From contig MCFE01000297.1 of assembly GCA_002104905.1 (NCBI GenBank), positions 1 to 64,000 on the forward strand: a stretch of 64,000 nt of DNA, in the 5' to 3' direction. The notes under the pieces were generated by a model, which was given only the letters and a program-made list of their open reading frames with translations, was not told where the DNA came from and searched no databases. Of the stretch, positions 32,290-44,158 are shown one piece after another; position 1 is the first letter of the stretch, and each line of letters starts with the position of its first letter. The DNA is from Basidiobolus meristosporus CBS 931.73. Taxonomy: Eukaryota; Basidiobolomycota; Basidiobolomycetes; Basidiobolales; Basidiobolaceae. A program made the translations under genes and the position numbers.

Positions 32290-32986
32290 ATATTTGATTA
32301 ATGGATAACTTTCCATTACCATTCCTATTTCCACAGAGAGAACATACAGATGTCAGCATGCAATTGCAGCAAAGTTAGCAGGCCATAAACCATTGGCTGG
32401 TATATGGAATTTATTGGAGACCAGAGATATTTAGGATAGGGGGTGTCTGTTGGAGTAAAAGGTTTTGACTGGGAACAATGCATTTGCTTTTCATCAGTAT
32501 CCCTCTACTCATGACCATGTTGTACATAATACATTTCAAGCTAAATGATTCCTTTGAGATACCAGAAAAATTTGAAAGAATTGGTAAGATATTACAGAGT
32601 ATCAACTAACCAAAGTACTTCTAACAAGCCTCAATCAATATTCATGCACATAAGCAACTGTAAAAATGCAAGGGCAGGATGATTGGATATGTATTTATTG
32701 AAATGGCCTGTTGAAGCCATTTCTACCAAGAGTACATTAGAAGCATTGGGAGCCATGTGTTGATATTGTAGCAGTATATAGCCAGAAGCAGATCACCAAT
32801 GACAACTAGGTGCATAAGAAGTTCTTATATAAGGAGTCTGTGACAGGACTTAAGTGGCTGTACTCCAAGCTTAAAGCTGAGCACATTGATCTCCACTGCT
32901 ACTGCATCCATTTGCTACTCCATCAGGCTAGGTGTGTGGAAAATATTGGGCCTTGCTTCATCTTTTGGGAGTTTCTTGTGGAGCAG
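32290..32986 (+). pseudogene. Plavaka-like transposon fragment, copy 2 downstream part
   Basis: Collinear with the inverse of about 9920-9250 in copy 1 and of the right part of copy 3. Shared protein-level stretches include MYLLKWPVEAI..TSTLEALGA and WSFLWS-like ends. It is cut at 32987 by a minus-strand LTR-A fragment. Confidence 0.6.
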
Positions 32987-33293
32987 TGTGGTGGCATATA
33001 AGTCCAAGGTAGAGATACATCCAACACTTCTCAAGTGTTATGTGTGTGGAGTGCTCATTGGGTACAATGGACTTGTTCCATCATTCCAGCTGATCATAGT
33101 GCGCACTAGTGCCATAGCATGCCAGATGGTGCCATACAGTGCCAATTTGGGATCAAAATTGACATGCATATGACCCTAAAATATCAAATCAATAACAAAA
33201 TATACAGCACTTTCTGGCACTATGATCAATGGCACAGTGGAACAAGTCTAATAACTTCTGGCAAAAGCTTGCTAGGAATACTTGGGTTCTGTG
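32987..33293 (-). repeat. LTR-A fragment with nested short foldback element
   Basis: Begins TGTGGTGG, the inverse of the LTR-A 3' end, and follows the LTR inward to about 33293, where homology stops. Foldback copy G lies inside it at a site where the reference LTR reads straight through. Confidence 0.72.
33069..33249 (-). mobile_element. Short foldback-family element copy G (181 bp)
   Basis: Termini GGACTTGTTCC and GGAACAAGTCT with target duplication AAT (33066-33068 and 33250-33252). The uninterrupted site is seen in the other LTR-A copies. It is the inverse of copy F with an internal deletion and keeps part of the 10-base GGCA/TGCC array. Confidence 0.82.
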
Positions 33294-33949
33294 GATGTTG
33301 GTATAAAACCTTGCAGTGCAATAGTTCTTGTAATACTAAAGAAGCTTAACAAGGGATCTTATTGTGACAGTTGAGGTAGATAGTCCACAGTACTTGGTAT
33401 AGCTCTCCCCTATTGTGTCAAAAGATATCCAGTTGTAATGATGGGATTGGTGACAAAAGACTATTCAGATGAGTAGGTTATAAAAGGAATAGGTGGTGAT
33501 TGTGTAGTGAACTGATTTGGCATAATTGATTTGATTTATCTGATTTTCCATGCAATATGATTAAATCTCATCAATTGCCTTGTATCCCACTATGATGCTG
33601 CAAAAAACATCAGCAAACAATGACTTGGGGATTATATTGATAATTCACTCACAAGTCTATAATCAAATAGGAAGTCTGCAACTGAGGTAATATATCATTC
33701 AATCATCTATGCCAGCCTCTTCAGGTCAATTTGTGCTATAGAGTGCAAAATTATTCCACCTAGTGCAAAATTGTCCATGAGCAATCCTGCCTACTGGTGG
33801 CTACACCATTGTGCCCAATAGTGCTTAACAACCCAGGAATATGCTGCATGCCCTGGCATGATACAATGGAACAAATCATATGTGTAAGTGCTTCCAGATT
33901 AGGCAGGTATCTCTGCCAGTAGCCATTATGCAAGACACTAGCCATTTTA
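33294..33949. other. Unassigned sequence
   Basis: AT-rich, no frame and no match to the families named here. Confidence 0.35.
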
Positions 33950-34752
33950 CCATTGCTACTATTTTTGTACCATATATAGTGCTACTATGTTACACAGATA
34001 TCTGAACATTGATACCTGATATGTTAGATGGACTCTGCATCTGAGGGCAACTGGCACCTATTTCAACATTCTTTGATTATTCTCATGTCACTAAGACTTC
34101 TATCAGTGTCTGGAACCATATGGAACATCATGATCAGTAATCACTTAGCAAGGGAGAAAGGTATTTAAGGGAGACACTTCCTCAACAATAAATCATTACA
34201 ACTTTTATCATTATTCCAGCTTGTTGAGTAGTGCATCACTGTTACCTGCAGCAATACAAACTTCTAATACCTGACTGCAGGAAACACTCAGGAAAGTGTG
34301 ATAACAGCCAACTGGCCTTGGAGGCCTTATCTTTCAGGAATATTCAGAGTAGGTTCCTTTTTTATTTTGGAATCTTTCCCAAGTTTGCTCATGCACAGGC
34401 AAGAATGTTTTTTGGTCTCTGTAGCTATTGACTACAACTGCATCTTTATCAAGTATTTGCTAGAGGAACTCATAGTTGCTTTGACTCTGAAAGCTGTAGT
34501 ATATTTTCTTCTGAAAGGATGCTGAACCCAGCACATACTTTAAAAGGACTCCAACTAAGTTGGCAATTGTAGCTCAATAGCTTGATTTGATAAGCTTGTA
34601 GCTTTAATCCCCTTCACATTAGGATAGAGGCAAAACCTTGGTATTCCTAGCAAGCATTTGGCAGAGGTTCTAACAACCAGTGAACACTCTACACACAAAA
34701 CATTTGAGAAGTATTGGACACATCTCTCTCTTAGACTTGTACACTGCCACAA
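33950..34752 (+). repeat. Decayed LTR-A relative
   Basis: Follows the LTR-A order with much divergence: a TATTTAAGGGAGA box, AATAAATCATT, CAGCCAACTGGCCTTGGAGG, the AAGTTGGCAATTGTAGCTCA stretch and an end of CACTGCCACAA. Its 5' third is missing or unrecognisable. Confidence 0.65.
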
Positions 34753-35094
34753 TACCAACTTAAAGATCATAGTGGACTAGCTGTAATTAAGGTAGTGATC
34801 AGTGAGCAATTAGTGTTGCTATCATGGTCTTATTTAATCATTAGTAGCCCATGCAATCAATTCTCTATTGTTTCAAATCAAGTAAAATACCTGCTTTAAG
34901 ATGTTACATATTGCTCTGAAGGTCCATATGTGTTTGTGCAAATAAACAGCTATAAGGTGCCTGTGCATGCATCTCTAATGCTTCACTTGTAATTGAGTAC
35001 AAACTCATCACTATTACATTCTTCTCTTCATGGAAGACTTATGACCCAAATGCTTACAACAGTGCTCCACTTTCAAAGAAGATATTGCCACCTT
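34753..35094. other. Unassigned spacer
   Basis: No gene or repeat recognised. Confidence 0.3.
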
Positions 35095-35376
35095 ACTCAC
35101 AAAAAGTAATTTGGTACTGCAGGTGGGTCTGATCTGGATCAATCATTTCCTGTTGCTATCTCCCCTTACACTTCCCATATACACTATTGTAGAAGCACCC
35201 CAATATTCACATACATGCTACTACTATTGGTATTCCATATTTAGCCCAAATAAAAAAAGTATGGTCTCCTGCCAACAATTGTTCTCATATGCACATATCC
35301 ACTGCCATTGATGCATTTCAATCACTTCAGCTTTATGACTTTTGAGTGTGATACTAACAAAGCTGCCATCTACATT
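35095..35376 (-). mobile_element. Plavaka-like transposon fragment, copy 4
   Basis: Matches the left parts of copies 1 and 3 (AAAAGTAATTTGG...GATCTGGATCA, then the TGGTATTCCATAT and CTCCTGCC stretches) with an internal deletion. A foldback element follows at its right edge. Confidence 0.6.
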
Positions 35377-36033
35377 AAACCTGTTCTATTGGATGGTGCC
35401 ACATTAAGCCATGAGTGCAAATGATGCTATAGTGTCCCAGGGAGGCCAAGTGAGCCTATACTTTGCACAGAGTGTGAAACATAGCTCTGCATCTTCATGC
35501 AAAGCAGCCCCTGGGTTTCACCCATTGTGCTGGAGAAAATCCGTTTTTTAAACTTTTTTTTTGGATCAGCACTGTTCAGGATGTGTGAGAGCACAGAAGG
35601 ACTGAAGACATGCATCTGATACTCAATACCCATGGCACTCTGAATCCAGCTCCTGTAGCTTGTATCATGTCACAAAAATACATGGTACTATCTTGGTCCA
35701 CTGGTTCTATCTGGCACTATAAGTGCTTTATATAGGTCTTACATTAGGGCTAATATTTAAATATAGTGCATGTTATTACCAGTGGACTAAGCAAGTGCCA
35801 TGCATTTTTGTGACATGATACAAGCTACAGGAGCCAGACTCAGAGTGCCATGGGTGTTGAGTACCAGATGCATGTCTTCAGTCCTTCTGTGCCCTCACAC
35901 ATCTTCAACAGCGTCAATTCAAAAAAAAGTTCAAAAAATGGATTCTCTATAGCAAAATGGGTGAAACACAGGGACTGCTTTGCATGAAGATGGAGAGCTA
36001 TGCTTCACACTCTGTGGCCAAGTATAGGCTCAT
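35377..36033. mobile_element. Long foldback element copy E, right end lost
   Basis: Starts AAACCTGTTCTATTGGATGG, a mutated terminus, and keeps both arms of the palindrome up to GTATAGGCTCA in the right arm. The last roughly 95 bases are missing, and the break abuts an equally truncated minus-strand LTR-A. Confidence 0.75.
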
Positions 36034-37042
36034 CTGTCTCTAATCTAATGCAAAGGGGAATAAAGCCACAAGCTTGTTAAGGGAAAACTATTGAGCTACA
36101 ATCCACAACTTAGTTGGCATCTTAACAAAAGTATCTGCTGGGTTCTGCATCCTTTGAGATGACAGTGTACTAAAGCTTCCAAAGTCAAAACACCTGTAAA
36201 CTTCACCAGCTGGGACTTGATAAGATTGCAGATGTGGCCAATAGTTACAAAGACAGAAAAGTATCTTTGCCTGTACAAGAACAAACTTGGGAAAGAATCA
36301 AATATAATAAAAGATACCTACTGTGAGTATTCCCCACAAGTGGTGCCTCCATGGTCAGTTGGCTGGCAATGTGGCTTCCTGGGAGTGTCCTGTGGTCTGG
36401 GGTTGGAGGTTCAGGTAGCAGCAGGTAGCAGTGATCACACTAATCAATAAGTTTGTATATTGATAAAAGGGATGATGATTTATTGTTGAGGGATTGCCTC
36501 CCTTATATACTTTTCTCACTGGCTAAGTGAATACTAATCATGGTGTTCCAGAAGGTTCTGGAGATCAATAGAATTCTTCAGGACATCAGAATGAGCAAAG
36601 AGTATTTGAAGTAGGTGCCAGAAGGTTTTAAGAAGCACAGCACATCCAACCAATCAGGAAGCAGTACTCTGAAGCCTATGTAACATAGGGATACAATATA
36701 TGGTATGGAAATGGTAGGGATGGTGACACAGGTTGATAATGTGTCAGGAGTACTGTCATGGGTACTTGTGTAATAAAGAAGCTCTCACAGCTAGTAATCT
36801 CACATATATTGGCACAGGTACTTGCCTAATATAGAAGTACTTATAGCTAGTAATCTTACATAAAGTGAGGGATAACTTATGCAATAAGGTAAGCGGGTGT
36901 GATAGTCAACCAGCTTATGGGATAGTGCTGATCAGGTAAGACACATGGGATAAAACTAAAATATGTGTAGTAGAGAAATAGGGTAGTAGAAACTATGGGA
37001 ATGAGCACATCTGTCAGTGGGTGTTACTGTGACCCCAATACA
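36034..37042 (-). repeat. LTR-A, minus strand, 3' end lost
   Basis: The inverse of the LTR-A sequence, ending at 37042 with ACCCCAATACA, the mutated inverse of TGTAGTGGGGT. The LTR's 3' terminal part is deleted at the junction with foldback copy E. Confidence 0.8.
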
Positions 37043-38134
37043 CCGCTTGAATGTTTGAGTTGGATCAGCACTTAGTCAAATCAGTTAGTTTTATGTTTAG
37101 CCTATCAGTCTATGAGTGTTGTCTATCAAATCAGTAGCATTAGTCAGCAAATGATTCCACAGATCCTTATCTGAGAGCAATAGATATATTAGACTTGTTC
37201 CATTGGATAATGCCACATTGAGCCATGAGTGCCAAATGATGCAATAGTGTGCAAGGGAGGCCAAGTGAGCCTACAATTGGCCACAGAGTGTGAAACATAG
37301 ATCTACATCTTCATGCAAAGTAGGCCCTGTGTCTCACTCATTGTGATGGAGAAAATCCATTTTTTGACGTTTTTTTATGGATCAATATTGTACAGGATGT
37401 GCAAGAGCACTAAAGGATTGAAGATATGCATCTGGTACTCAATACCCATGGCACTCTGAATCTAGCTCCTGTGGCTTGTAACATGTCACAAAAATGCATG
37501 GCACTATCTTGGTCTGCTGGTACTATCTGGCGCCATAAGTGCTTTGTATTGATCTTACTTTAGGGCTTATATTTAAAATAGTACCGGATAGTACCAGTGG
37601 ACCAAGATAGTGCCATGCATTTTTGTGACATGCTACAAGCCACAGGAGCTAGATTCACAGTGCCATGGGTATTGAAAACCAGATGTATATCTTCAATTCT
37701 TTAGTGCTCTTGCACATTCTGCACAATATTGATCCATAAAAAAATGTCAAAAAATGGATTTTCTCCTGCATCATAGGTGAAACACATGGGATGCTTTGCA
37801 TGAAGATGCAGATCTATGTTTCACACTCTGTGGCCAAGTATAGGCTCACTTGGCCTCTCTGGCACACTATGGCATCATTTGGCACTCATGGCTCAATGTG
37901 GCACTATCCAACAGAACAAGTCTATTAAGTAGGATCTTGTTGGGTGATGATGATGCAATCAATTGAGTTGATGGCCACCACCTACATTAGGAAAGACAAT
38001 TGGCTGGCAACTTATGTGGCTAAATGTTTATAAGGAGCTGCAGGAGCCTCAATAAAATTCAGTTCATGTTTTAGTGAATTTAATACTAGCTAAATCTATT
38101 TTCCTTTACAACTTTTATACCAAGACTTAAGACA
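37043..38134 (+). repeat. 5' LTR of gypsy-2a with foldback insertion
   Basis: Without the foldback element the LTR is about 355 bp. It matches 41843-42112 and 43735-44103 and ends AAGACTTAAGACA. A TTTATAAGGAGCTG box corresponds to TATATAAGGAGC in the other copies. Confidence 0.82.
37191..37923. mobile_element. Long foldback element copy C (733 bp)
   Basis: Terminus AGACTTGTTCCATTGGATAA with inverse right end and target duplication ATT (37188-37190, 37924-37926). The 3' LTR of the same element near 41990 is the uninterrupted site (GATATATTAAGT), which fixes the duplication at exactly three bases. Confidence 0.88.
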
Positions 38135-38135
38135 T

Positions 38136-38148
38136 TGGTAGCAGAGAC
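38136..38148 (+). other. Primer-binding site of gypsy-2a
   Basis: TGGTAGCAGAGAC directly follows the LTR. It resembles the TGGTATCAGAGC complement of initiator tRNA-Met used by many gypsy elements. Confidence 0.6.
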
Positions 38149-38189
38149 AACCAGAATCCTCCTCCCTGAGGAAAGAAGCCACCCTCAAG

Positions 38190-39276
38190 ATGTCAGCAAA
38201 TCAAAAATGGAAGTATTCTATGCAACAAATCCTGGCCAAAAAGCAACAGTTACTGCAGGTCCTTAGCTATTAGCAACAAGAAATGACTACCATGGCTCAA
38301 AGCCAGCAAAACACTGTCCAGAGCAACTATAGTGTGACAGTCAACTGGTACCATGGCAGAGTGAATGAAAACCTTGGAACCTGGCTTTTCCAGATTGAAG
38401 AAGCTTTTAAGACTAGGGGAACTTCTCCAGAAAGCAATTTGCATTATGCCACTTCCTACTTAGCAGATGCAGGTTTACAGTGGTATCACAGCAAGATCAG
38501 GTCTCCCACCATGATGGGATGCTCTACAATCTTTACCTGGGATAAGTTTGTGTTGGAAGTTCAGGATACTTTTGAACCTCCACACCAGCAGACACTACTC
38601 AGAAGGAGGTTGAAGACACTCAGACTGATTGCAGTGGTTCAAGAGTACCTCCATGAATATAAATGTCAACTGGGACAAACTGAAAGAATGGACCCCCTGA
38701 ATCAAGTTGAATACTTTATTGTTGGGTTGAAAGTAAGAACTTGCAAGGAAGGGAATTATCAAAGCCTGCAGACTATTGAGAAGCCATCAGATTGCCATTG
38801 ACTATGACTCAGCAAAGTTTGTAGTTGGGAAGCCCATTATGACTAATCCAATAGGCCACAATCACCACAAAAGAAGACAATCAGAAGCAGTGCCAGTTAA
38901 AGTAGAGTCCATGCAAAAGAATCCCACTGCAGAAGAATGCAAAAAGAAAGCACTTTGCTTTAATTGGCATTAGCAAGGACATATTGCAAGCTACTGCCCT
39001 CAGAGAAGAAATACACACCAGTCAACAAGAGCCTCCAACCATTTTGAGGCCCGTGAGCATAGTAATATGAAGGATGAACTTGAAGTAGTCTCAGTACTCA
39101 CCTTCTATATGACATAAGAATACCTGTCCCAAATGACATCAAACTTTGGAAGGCTATTATACCTTAATGGGGTAATCAACAGAGTACCAGCCAATATCAG
39201 TATTGGCTCAGGAGCATCCCATGAGTACATGTCAGAGCAATTTGCCTTCAAAGCTGGGATCAACCCAGTACTCTAA
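38190..39276 (+). pseudogene. gag: gypsy-2a Gag and protease, broken
   Basis: The ancestral start is probably ATG 38190, because copy b keeps the equivalent start. Here a TAG interrupts the QLQQ-like segment just before 38283. Open from 38283: the Gag capsid (LGTWLFQIEEAF, YLADAGLQWYHSKIR, EVQDTFEPPHQQTLLRRRL). A frameshift falls near 38780. The zinc knuckle reads CFNWH-stop-QGHIASYC, so its second Cys is Trp. The protease motif is SIGSGA instead of MIDSGA, losing the catalytic Asp. Confidence 0.82.
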
Positions 39277-39365
39277 GCCTACTACCTGTCATGTGGATTA
39301 TACCATTGACACAGGAGATAGCCCTCAAGTGAGTAAGACAACCTAAAGAATGAATCAATTGGAGT

Positions 39366-41834
39366 TGAAAGAAATGTAAAGACAAATAGATCAACTACTG
39401 GAGTAAGGATATATCAGACCCAGTAAGTCACCTTTGGGAGCACCAGTACTTTTTGTGAAAAAGAAAGATAGAACACTTAGGATGTGCATCCAGTACCAAG
39501 CCCTTGACTCAGCTACCATGGAAAATGAGTACCCCATAGATTGGACTGATGAGCTTTTGGTCCAACTCAACAGAGCCACCATATTCAACAGGATTGATTT
39601 CATTTCAGGATACATCCAGATAATGGTGAAGCCAGAAGACATCCCAAAGACAGCATTCAGGACCAGACATGAAGATTACAAGTACTTAGTCATGAGTTTT
39701 GGCCTTTCAAATGCCCCTGCAACATTCCTGACCTCAATGCACACAGTCTTCCAGGAGTACTTGGATAGGTTTGTGGTAATCTAGCAAGATGACCTACTGA
39801 TATACAGCAAGACAGAATAGCAACACTTAGTGCACATTGAAAATGTCTTGAAGAAGCTAAGAGAGAACAAGCAGTATGGCAAGCTAGCAAAGTGTGAACT
39901 TTGAAGGAACATCTTGAGTACCTGGGACACAGAGTGACTAGCACAGGAGTTACCTTGAATCTCAAGAAGGTTGAAGTCGTTAAGAATCTGATGCAGCCCC
40001 ATGGATAGCAGAGCTCAAATCTTTCCTTGGAATGGGTTCCTATTATTGGAGATTTGTCAAGTCCTTTGCATGTATTGCAGCCCCTTTAACTGATGTTCTC
40101 AAGAAAGACAATACCATGAAGGGGGACATTGCCTTTGAGACTGCCTTTCAGACACTCAAGAATGAACTTGCTAAGCTGCAAAGCTTAAGAATCCCAGACT
40201 TCAGAAAAGAGTTTACTCTGTGCACAGATGCTTCAGACTATGTAATTAGTGGAGTACTGCGCCTAGAATACAAGGGAAAAGACTACCCAGTTGCTTTTGA
40301 GTTCAAGAAACTGAGCTCAGAAGAACAAAACCATCCAGCGCATGAGGAGATGCTTGCCATAATACATTGTTTAAAGACTAGGTGATGTAATATTGAAGGG
40401 GCCAAGTACACAATGAAGACTGATCACACCTCACTTATGTATATATTTACTCAGAAGGTACCATTTAGAAGAATGACAAGATGGTGTGAATACATTCAGC
40501 AATTTGACTTGGAGATTGTCTACTGCCCTGGGAAAAACAACATGGTTGCTGATTCTTTATCAAGACTAGAACATGTTGCACACCTCAGCTTGGCCCATAT
40601 ATCATATTGGCCTAGCTTGTTACCAAAGTACTTTGAGGACCAAGCCATTCCTGATGAGATGCATGGAGAGATCAAGATGATAATCCAAGATGAGGCCAGC
40701 AACCTTGTAGTATAGGATGAAACACTCTACCAAATTATTGAGGGAAGCCCTATTGCTTATTACCCTTATGTTGCTTGCCAGGATTTAATTCATAAGCTAT
40801 ACAATGGATATGGACATTTTGGAATTGAAGGAACCTATAGCCTTGTGAAAGCCAGAGCATGGTGGCCCAGAATGAAACAAGATATTGAGAAGCTAGTTAA
40901 AACATTCCCAGATTGCTGTATCAACCAAGGCCAACTGCAGAAAATTGCCAAACTCTATCCCCTGGAGCCTGCAAAACCATTTCAGAGATGGGGAATTGAC
41001 TTTATTGGAGGACTATCAACCACCAAGAAATGCGACCAATGGATGCTAGTAGCAATTGACCATGCCACTAAAAGCAGTGCCTGTAACTGGAGAAAAAGAA
41101 GTAGCAAGTTTTGTCTACCAACAGTTCCTTGTGATGTTTGGATGCCCTGTAGGGACTTTATTCAATAGAGGAGCAAACTCTATGGCAAGGACATTGGAAG
41201 CATACCTGGAAATACAGCAGATCAAAAACTTGAAATAATGGAGTCACTAAGCAGCTTAATGGATTATTTGGAAAAACGCTAACCAAGTATTCAAATGGAG
41301 CTGTCAGCAAATGGGATGAGTATATTGACCAAGCACTTTTTGCCTGCAGAGTTAGAGTTCACAACACCACCTAACAAATGCCATTTTGCTTAGTGTATGG
41401 ATGCAAACCAAGAATTCCAGGAGATCTCACACAACTAAAGCTTGCATATGCCTCAGAAGATGAGTTTGGTCAGCCAAGTAGACACCAGCACCTGGAACAA
41501 AGTCATTAAGAGGCACAGGCCAAAGTATTCACAGTGCAGAAAAGATGAAGAGATTTGATAAGGCTATTTTACCAGAAACATTGTCAGTTGGGAACTTTGT
41601 ATTACTGAGAAACAACACTTGGAGGAAGTTTGAGCCTCAACAGACAGGACCATTCAAGATGATCAACAAGTATCCATTTGCAACTTACCAACTTGTGGAC
41701 AAACAAGGGAATATCCAGGAAGATTTAGCTCATAGAGACAGACTCAAGCTTACAAAACTTGCCAAGAATATTGAACCATTAAGATATTGGTATCACAACA
41801 AAAGAAACTCAGGAAAACCCTCTCAACTCTAGTA
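39366..41834 (+). pseudogene. pol: gypsy-2a reverse transcriptase, RNase H and integrase, broken
   Basis: RT: RMCIQYQALDSAT and IDFISGYIQIMVKPEDIP, then LVMSFGLSNAPATF. The YLDD box is destroyed (stop-QDD at about 39781-39792). RNase H: FTLCTDASDYVISGV near 40206 and KTDHTSLMYIF. The linker reads YCPGKNNMVADSLSR. Integrase: HF...CC zinc region, WGIDFIGGLSTTK (about 40990), LFNRGANSM where the second catalytic Asp (SDRG) is Asn, and a chromodomain-free C-terminus QTGPFKMINKYPFATYQLVD. Stops at 39781, 40381, 40713 and later. Confidence 0.84.
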
Positions 41835-41842
41835 GGGGAGAA

Positions 41843-42112
41843 TGTTATGGTCTGCCACTTAAATGTTTAAGTTAGATCAGCTTTTAGTCAATTAGTTTTA
41901 TGTTTAGCTTATCAGTGTATTTTTGTTGTCTACCAAATCAGTGGCATTAGTGAGCAAATGTATCAGTAGATCCTTATCAGACAGAAATAGATATATTAAG
42001 TGGGATCTTACTGGGTGATGATGATGCAATCAAAATAGTCATCAGCCACAACCTAGATTAAGATATATAATCAGTCAGGATTTGATATGGCACAATGTAT
42101 ATAAGGAGCCCT
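41843..42112 (+). repeat. 3' LTR of gypsy-2a, truncated
   Basis: Starts TGTTATGGTCTGCCACTTAA after the purine tract AGTAGGGGAGAA (41831-41842) and ends abruptly after TATATAAGGAGC at the junction with Plavaka-like copy 3. Confidence 0.82.
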
Positions 42113-43734
42113 ATGAAAAATAATTTGGTCCTGTGGGTGGATCCAATCCCTGTCAGCCATCAGAATCCTGCTAAGTGACCTTCAAAGCACCAGCAGCTTG
42201 AAATTTGCAACCATCTTAACAATTTTATGATGCAATCACAACAGGGCTTTGCTAATTATACTACCAAATAAAGTTATAAAACTTGACAAGATTTGATTGG
42301 TTCTATGGTAATAATCACATGGCATTGTTGCGGTCTTATTGTGCTCTGTAACTATTTAAATGGATCCAACCAACAAGGACATCCAATTGCCCAATATGGC
42401 AAGAAACCTGATGGTATTTCCATGACCTCACAGCAAGATTCTAATGGCATTGTAATGGCAATATGGCAGCTTACAGCTAGAACTATATAATGCAACTATA
42501 CTAAGTTACCAAATGGTATTTCCTTTTTGAACCTCCCCCGGTGCAATTCATATATTCCACTGTAGGATCACCCCTCTTTATTTGCTTACCCACTACTACC
42601 TTGTGTATTCCACATAGAGCTTGAATTAAAAAAACTATGACCTCCTGCTTACTAACCTCTACAAACACGCACACCTGCTGCAATTGACAAACTTCTATCA
42701 CCTAAACTTTACAGGTTATTAGTGTGACACTTGCAAAGTTGCCATTTATCTTGTACTGCTGGTAACATATACATCTTGCAAACATTAGCTTGTTTGTTGC
42801 CACATTTGCCATGAATACCTCCAAAATATGCACAAGGAACTTCTTGGTATTTAGCCAATATATTCCTTCTCCCTGCTGGATTCTAGTCCCCATTATAGGT
42901 GCACTCTGTCTCTTGTTTGTGTGAATTCCATATTGTATAATGTAGAGTTTGGCTTGTGACCAAGAGAAATTTGACATATCTTAGTAGAGTTTTCCTAATA
43001 AAAGTTAGATGCTTTGTGCACCCAGCCCAACTTTGCATTACTTAACTAATACCCATGCATTGGGGCTGCTTAGCTTCTTAATGCCATAGGCATAGGTGTC
43101 TCCATGTGCACCTCTGTCCTCAGTGTTTTCCAACTCTTCCTGACTGTCCTCTATGTGCCAACTCATCACATCTATAATGGACTTGGAGGTAACAATCTTG
43201 ATGAGATTGGGATATAGTAGTACCTTCAACTTGACTTGTCTTCCTATCTCCCCCACATCCACTTAGTACAAAACTCCCAAAAGATGAAGCAAAGCCCAAT
43301 GTTATCCGCAAACCATGCAAGATCAAGTAAAGAATGGATACAGTAGTGGCAGAGATCTACATGTTCAGCTATATCTTTAGGTATAGCCGCTCAATTCCTG
43401 TCACAAACTCCTTGCACAACAGCTGTAGATGTGTCATATTGGCATTAGTGCTCTGTTTATGGATAAATATTCCTACAATTCCCACATATAGCTCCCAACG
43501 CTTCCAATGTACTCTTGGTAGGAATGGCTTCAGAATGCCACTTTAATAAATACATATCCAGTTCATCCAGTCTTTGCGCTGGTATTGTTGCATATGTATA
43601 TGAATATTGATTGGAGCCTGTGAGAAGTATTTAGAGTAGCAAATACTCTGTAATATCTTGCCAATTTTTTTAAATTTCTCCGGTATCTCAAAGGGCTCAT
43701 TTAACTTGATGGCCATTTACTGTTATCCTGCTGG
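42113..43734 (-). mobile_element. Plavaka-like transposon remnant, copy 3
   Basis: Collinear with 8.1-10.1 kb of copy 1 in the same orientation, but with about 390 bases deleted between the TTAACTTGA and TGGCCATTTACTG points (near 43710). Both edges are cut by gypsy-2 LTRs. Readable parts include EVCQLQQVCVFVEVSKQE on the minus strand, matching CQLWQVCAIVEVSKQE in copy 1. Confidence 0.68.
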
Positions 43735-44103
43735 TGTTATGATCTGCCACTTGAATGTTTAAGTTGGATCAGTTTTTAGCCAAATCAATTAGTTATTTGT
43801 TTAGTTTATCAGTATATCAGTATTATCTATCAGATTTGTTGCATTACTCAGCAAATGAATCAGCAGATCTATATTGGACAGAAATAGATATATCAGGTAG
43901 AATCTTATTGGGTGATGATGATGCAATCAAATGAGTCATTAGCCACAGCCTACATTAGGAAATAGAATTAGTCAGTAATTGATCTGGCAAAATGTATATA
44001 AGGAGCTGCTGGAATCTCAATAAATATCAGTTCAAGTTTTAGTGAATACAATACTAGCTAAACTCGCTATTCCTGTACAACTCTAATACCAAGACTTGTA
44101 ACA
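43735..44103 (+). repeat. 5' LTR of gypsy-2b (369 bp)
   Basis: TGTTATGATCTGCCACTTGA to CAAGACTTGTAACA, the best full-length LTR of this family. It contains TATATA at 43995-44000. The primer-binding site TGGTGGCAG follows at 44105. Confidence 0.85.
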
Positions 44104-44158
44104 TTGGTGGCAGCAATAACCAGAAACATCCCTCCTGAAGAAAGAAGAAGCCTCCCTC

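Larger units (their letters stand above)
24390..32986 (+). mobile_element. Plavaka-like transposon remnant, copy 2, split by nested insertions
   Basis: Homologous to the inverse of copy 1 and recoverable as segments: 24390-24675, 25739-26027, 30012-30398, 31130-31165 and 32290-32986. Between them lie a solo LTR-A, a copia element, a foldback element and a 1.1-kb unknown segment. Comparison with copy 1 shows the segments are collinear, which fixes the insertion points. The transposase is broken throughout. Confidence 0.72.
37043..42112 (+). mobile_element. Ty3/gypsy retrotransposon gypsy-2, copy a, degenerate
   Basis: 5' LTR (interrupted by foldback copy C), primer-binding site, gag, protease, RT, RNase H, integrase and a truncated 3' LTR are all recognisable. 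The 5' LTR lacks about ten terminal bases at the LTR-A junction. The 3' LTR is cut at about 42112, where Plavaka-like DNA begins. Stops and frameshifts occur throughout. Confidence 0.87.

Noticed and set aside
33770-33885. A further foldback element ending in TGGAACAAATCA
   Set aside because: The terminus is imperfect, no opposite end or duplication is found, and the interior does not match.
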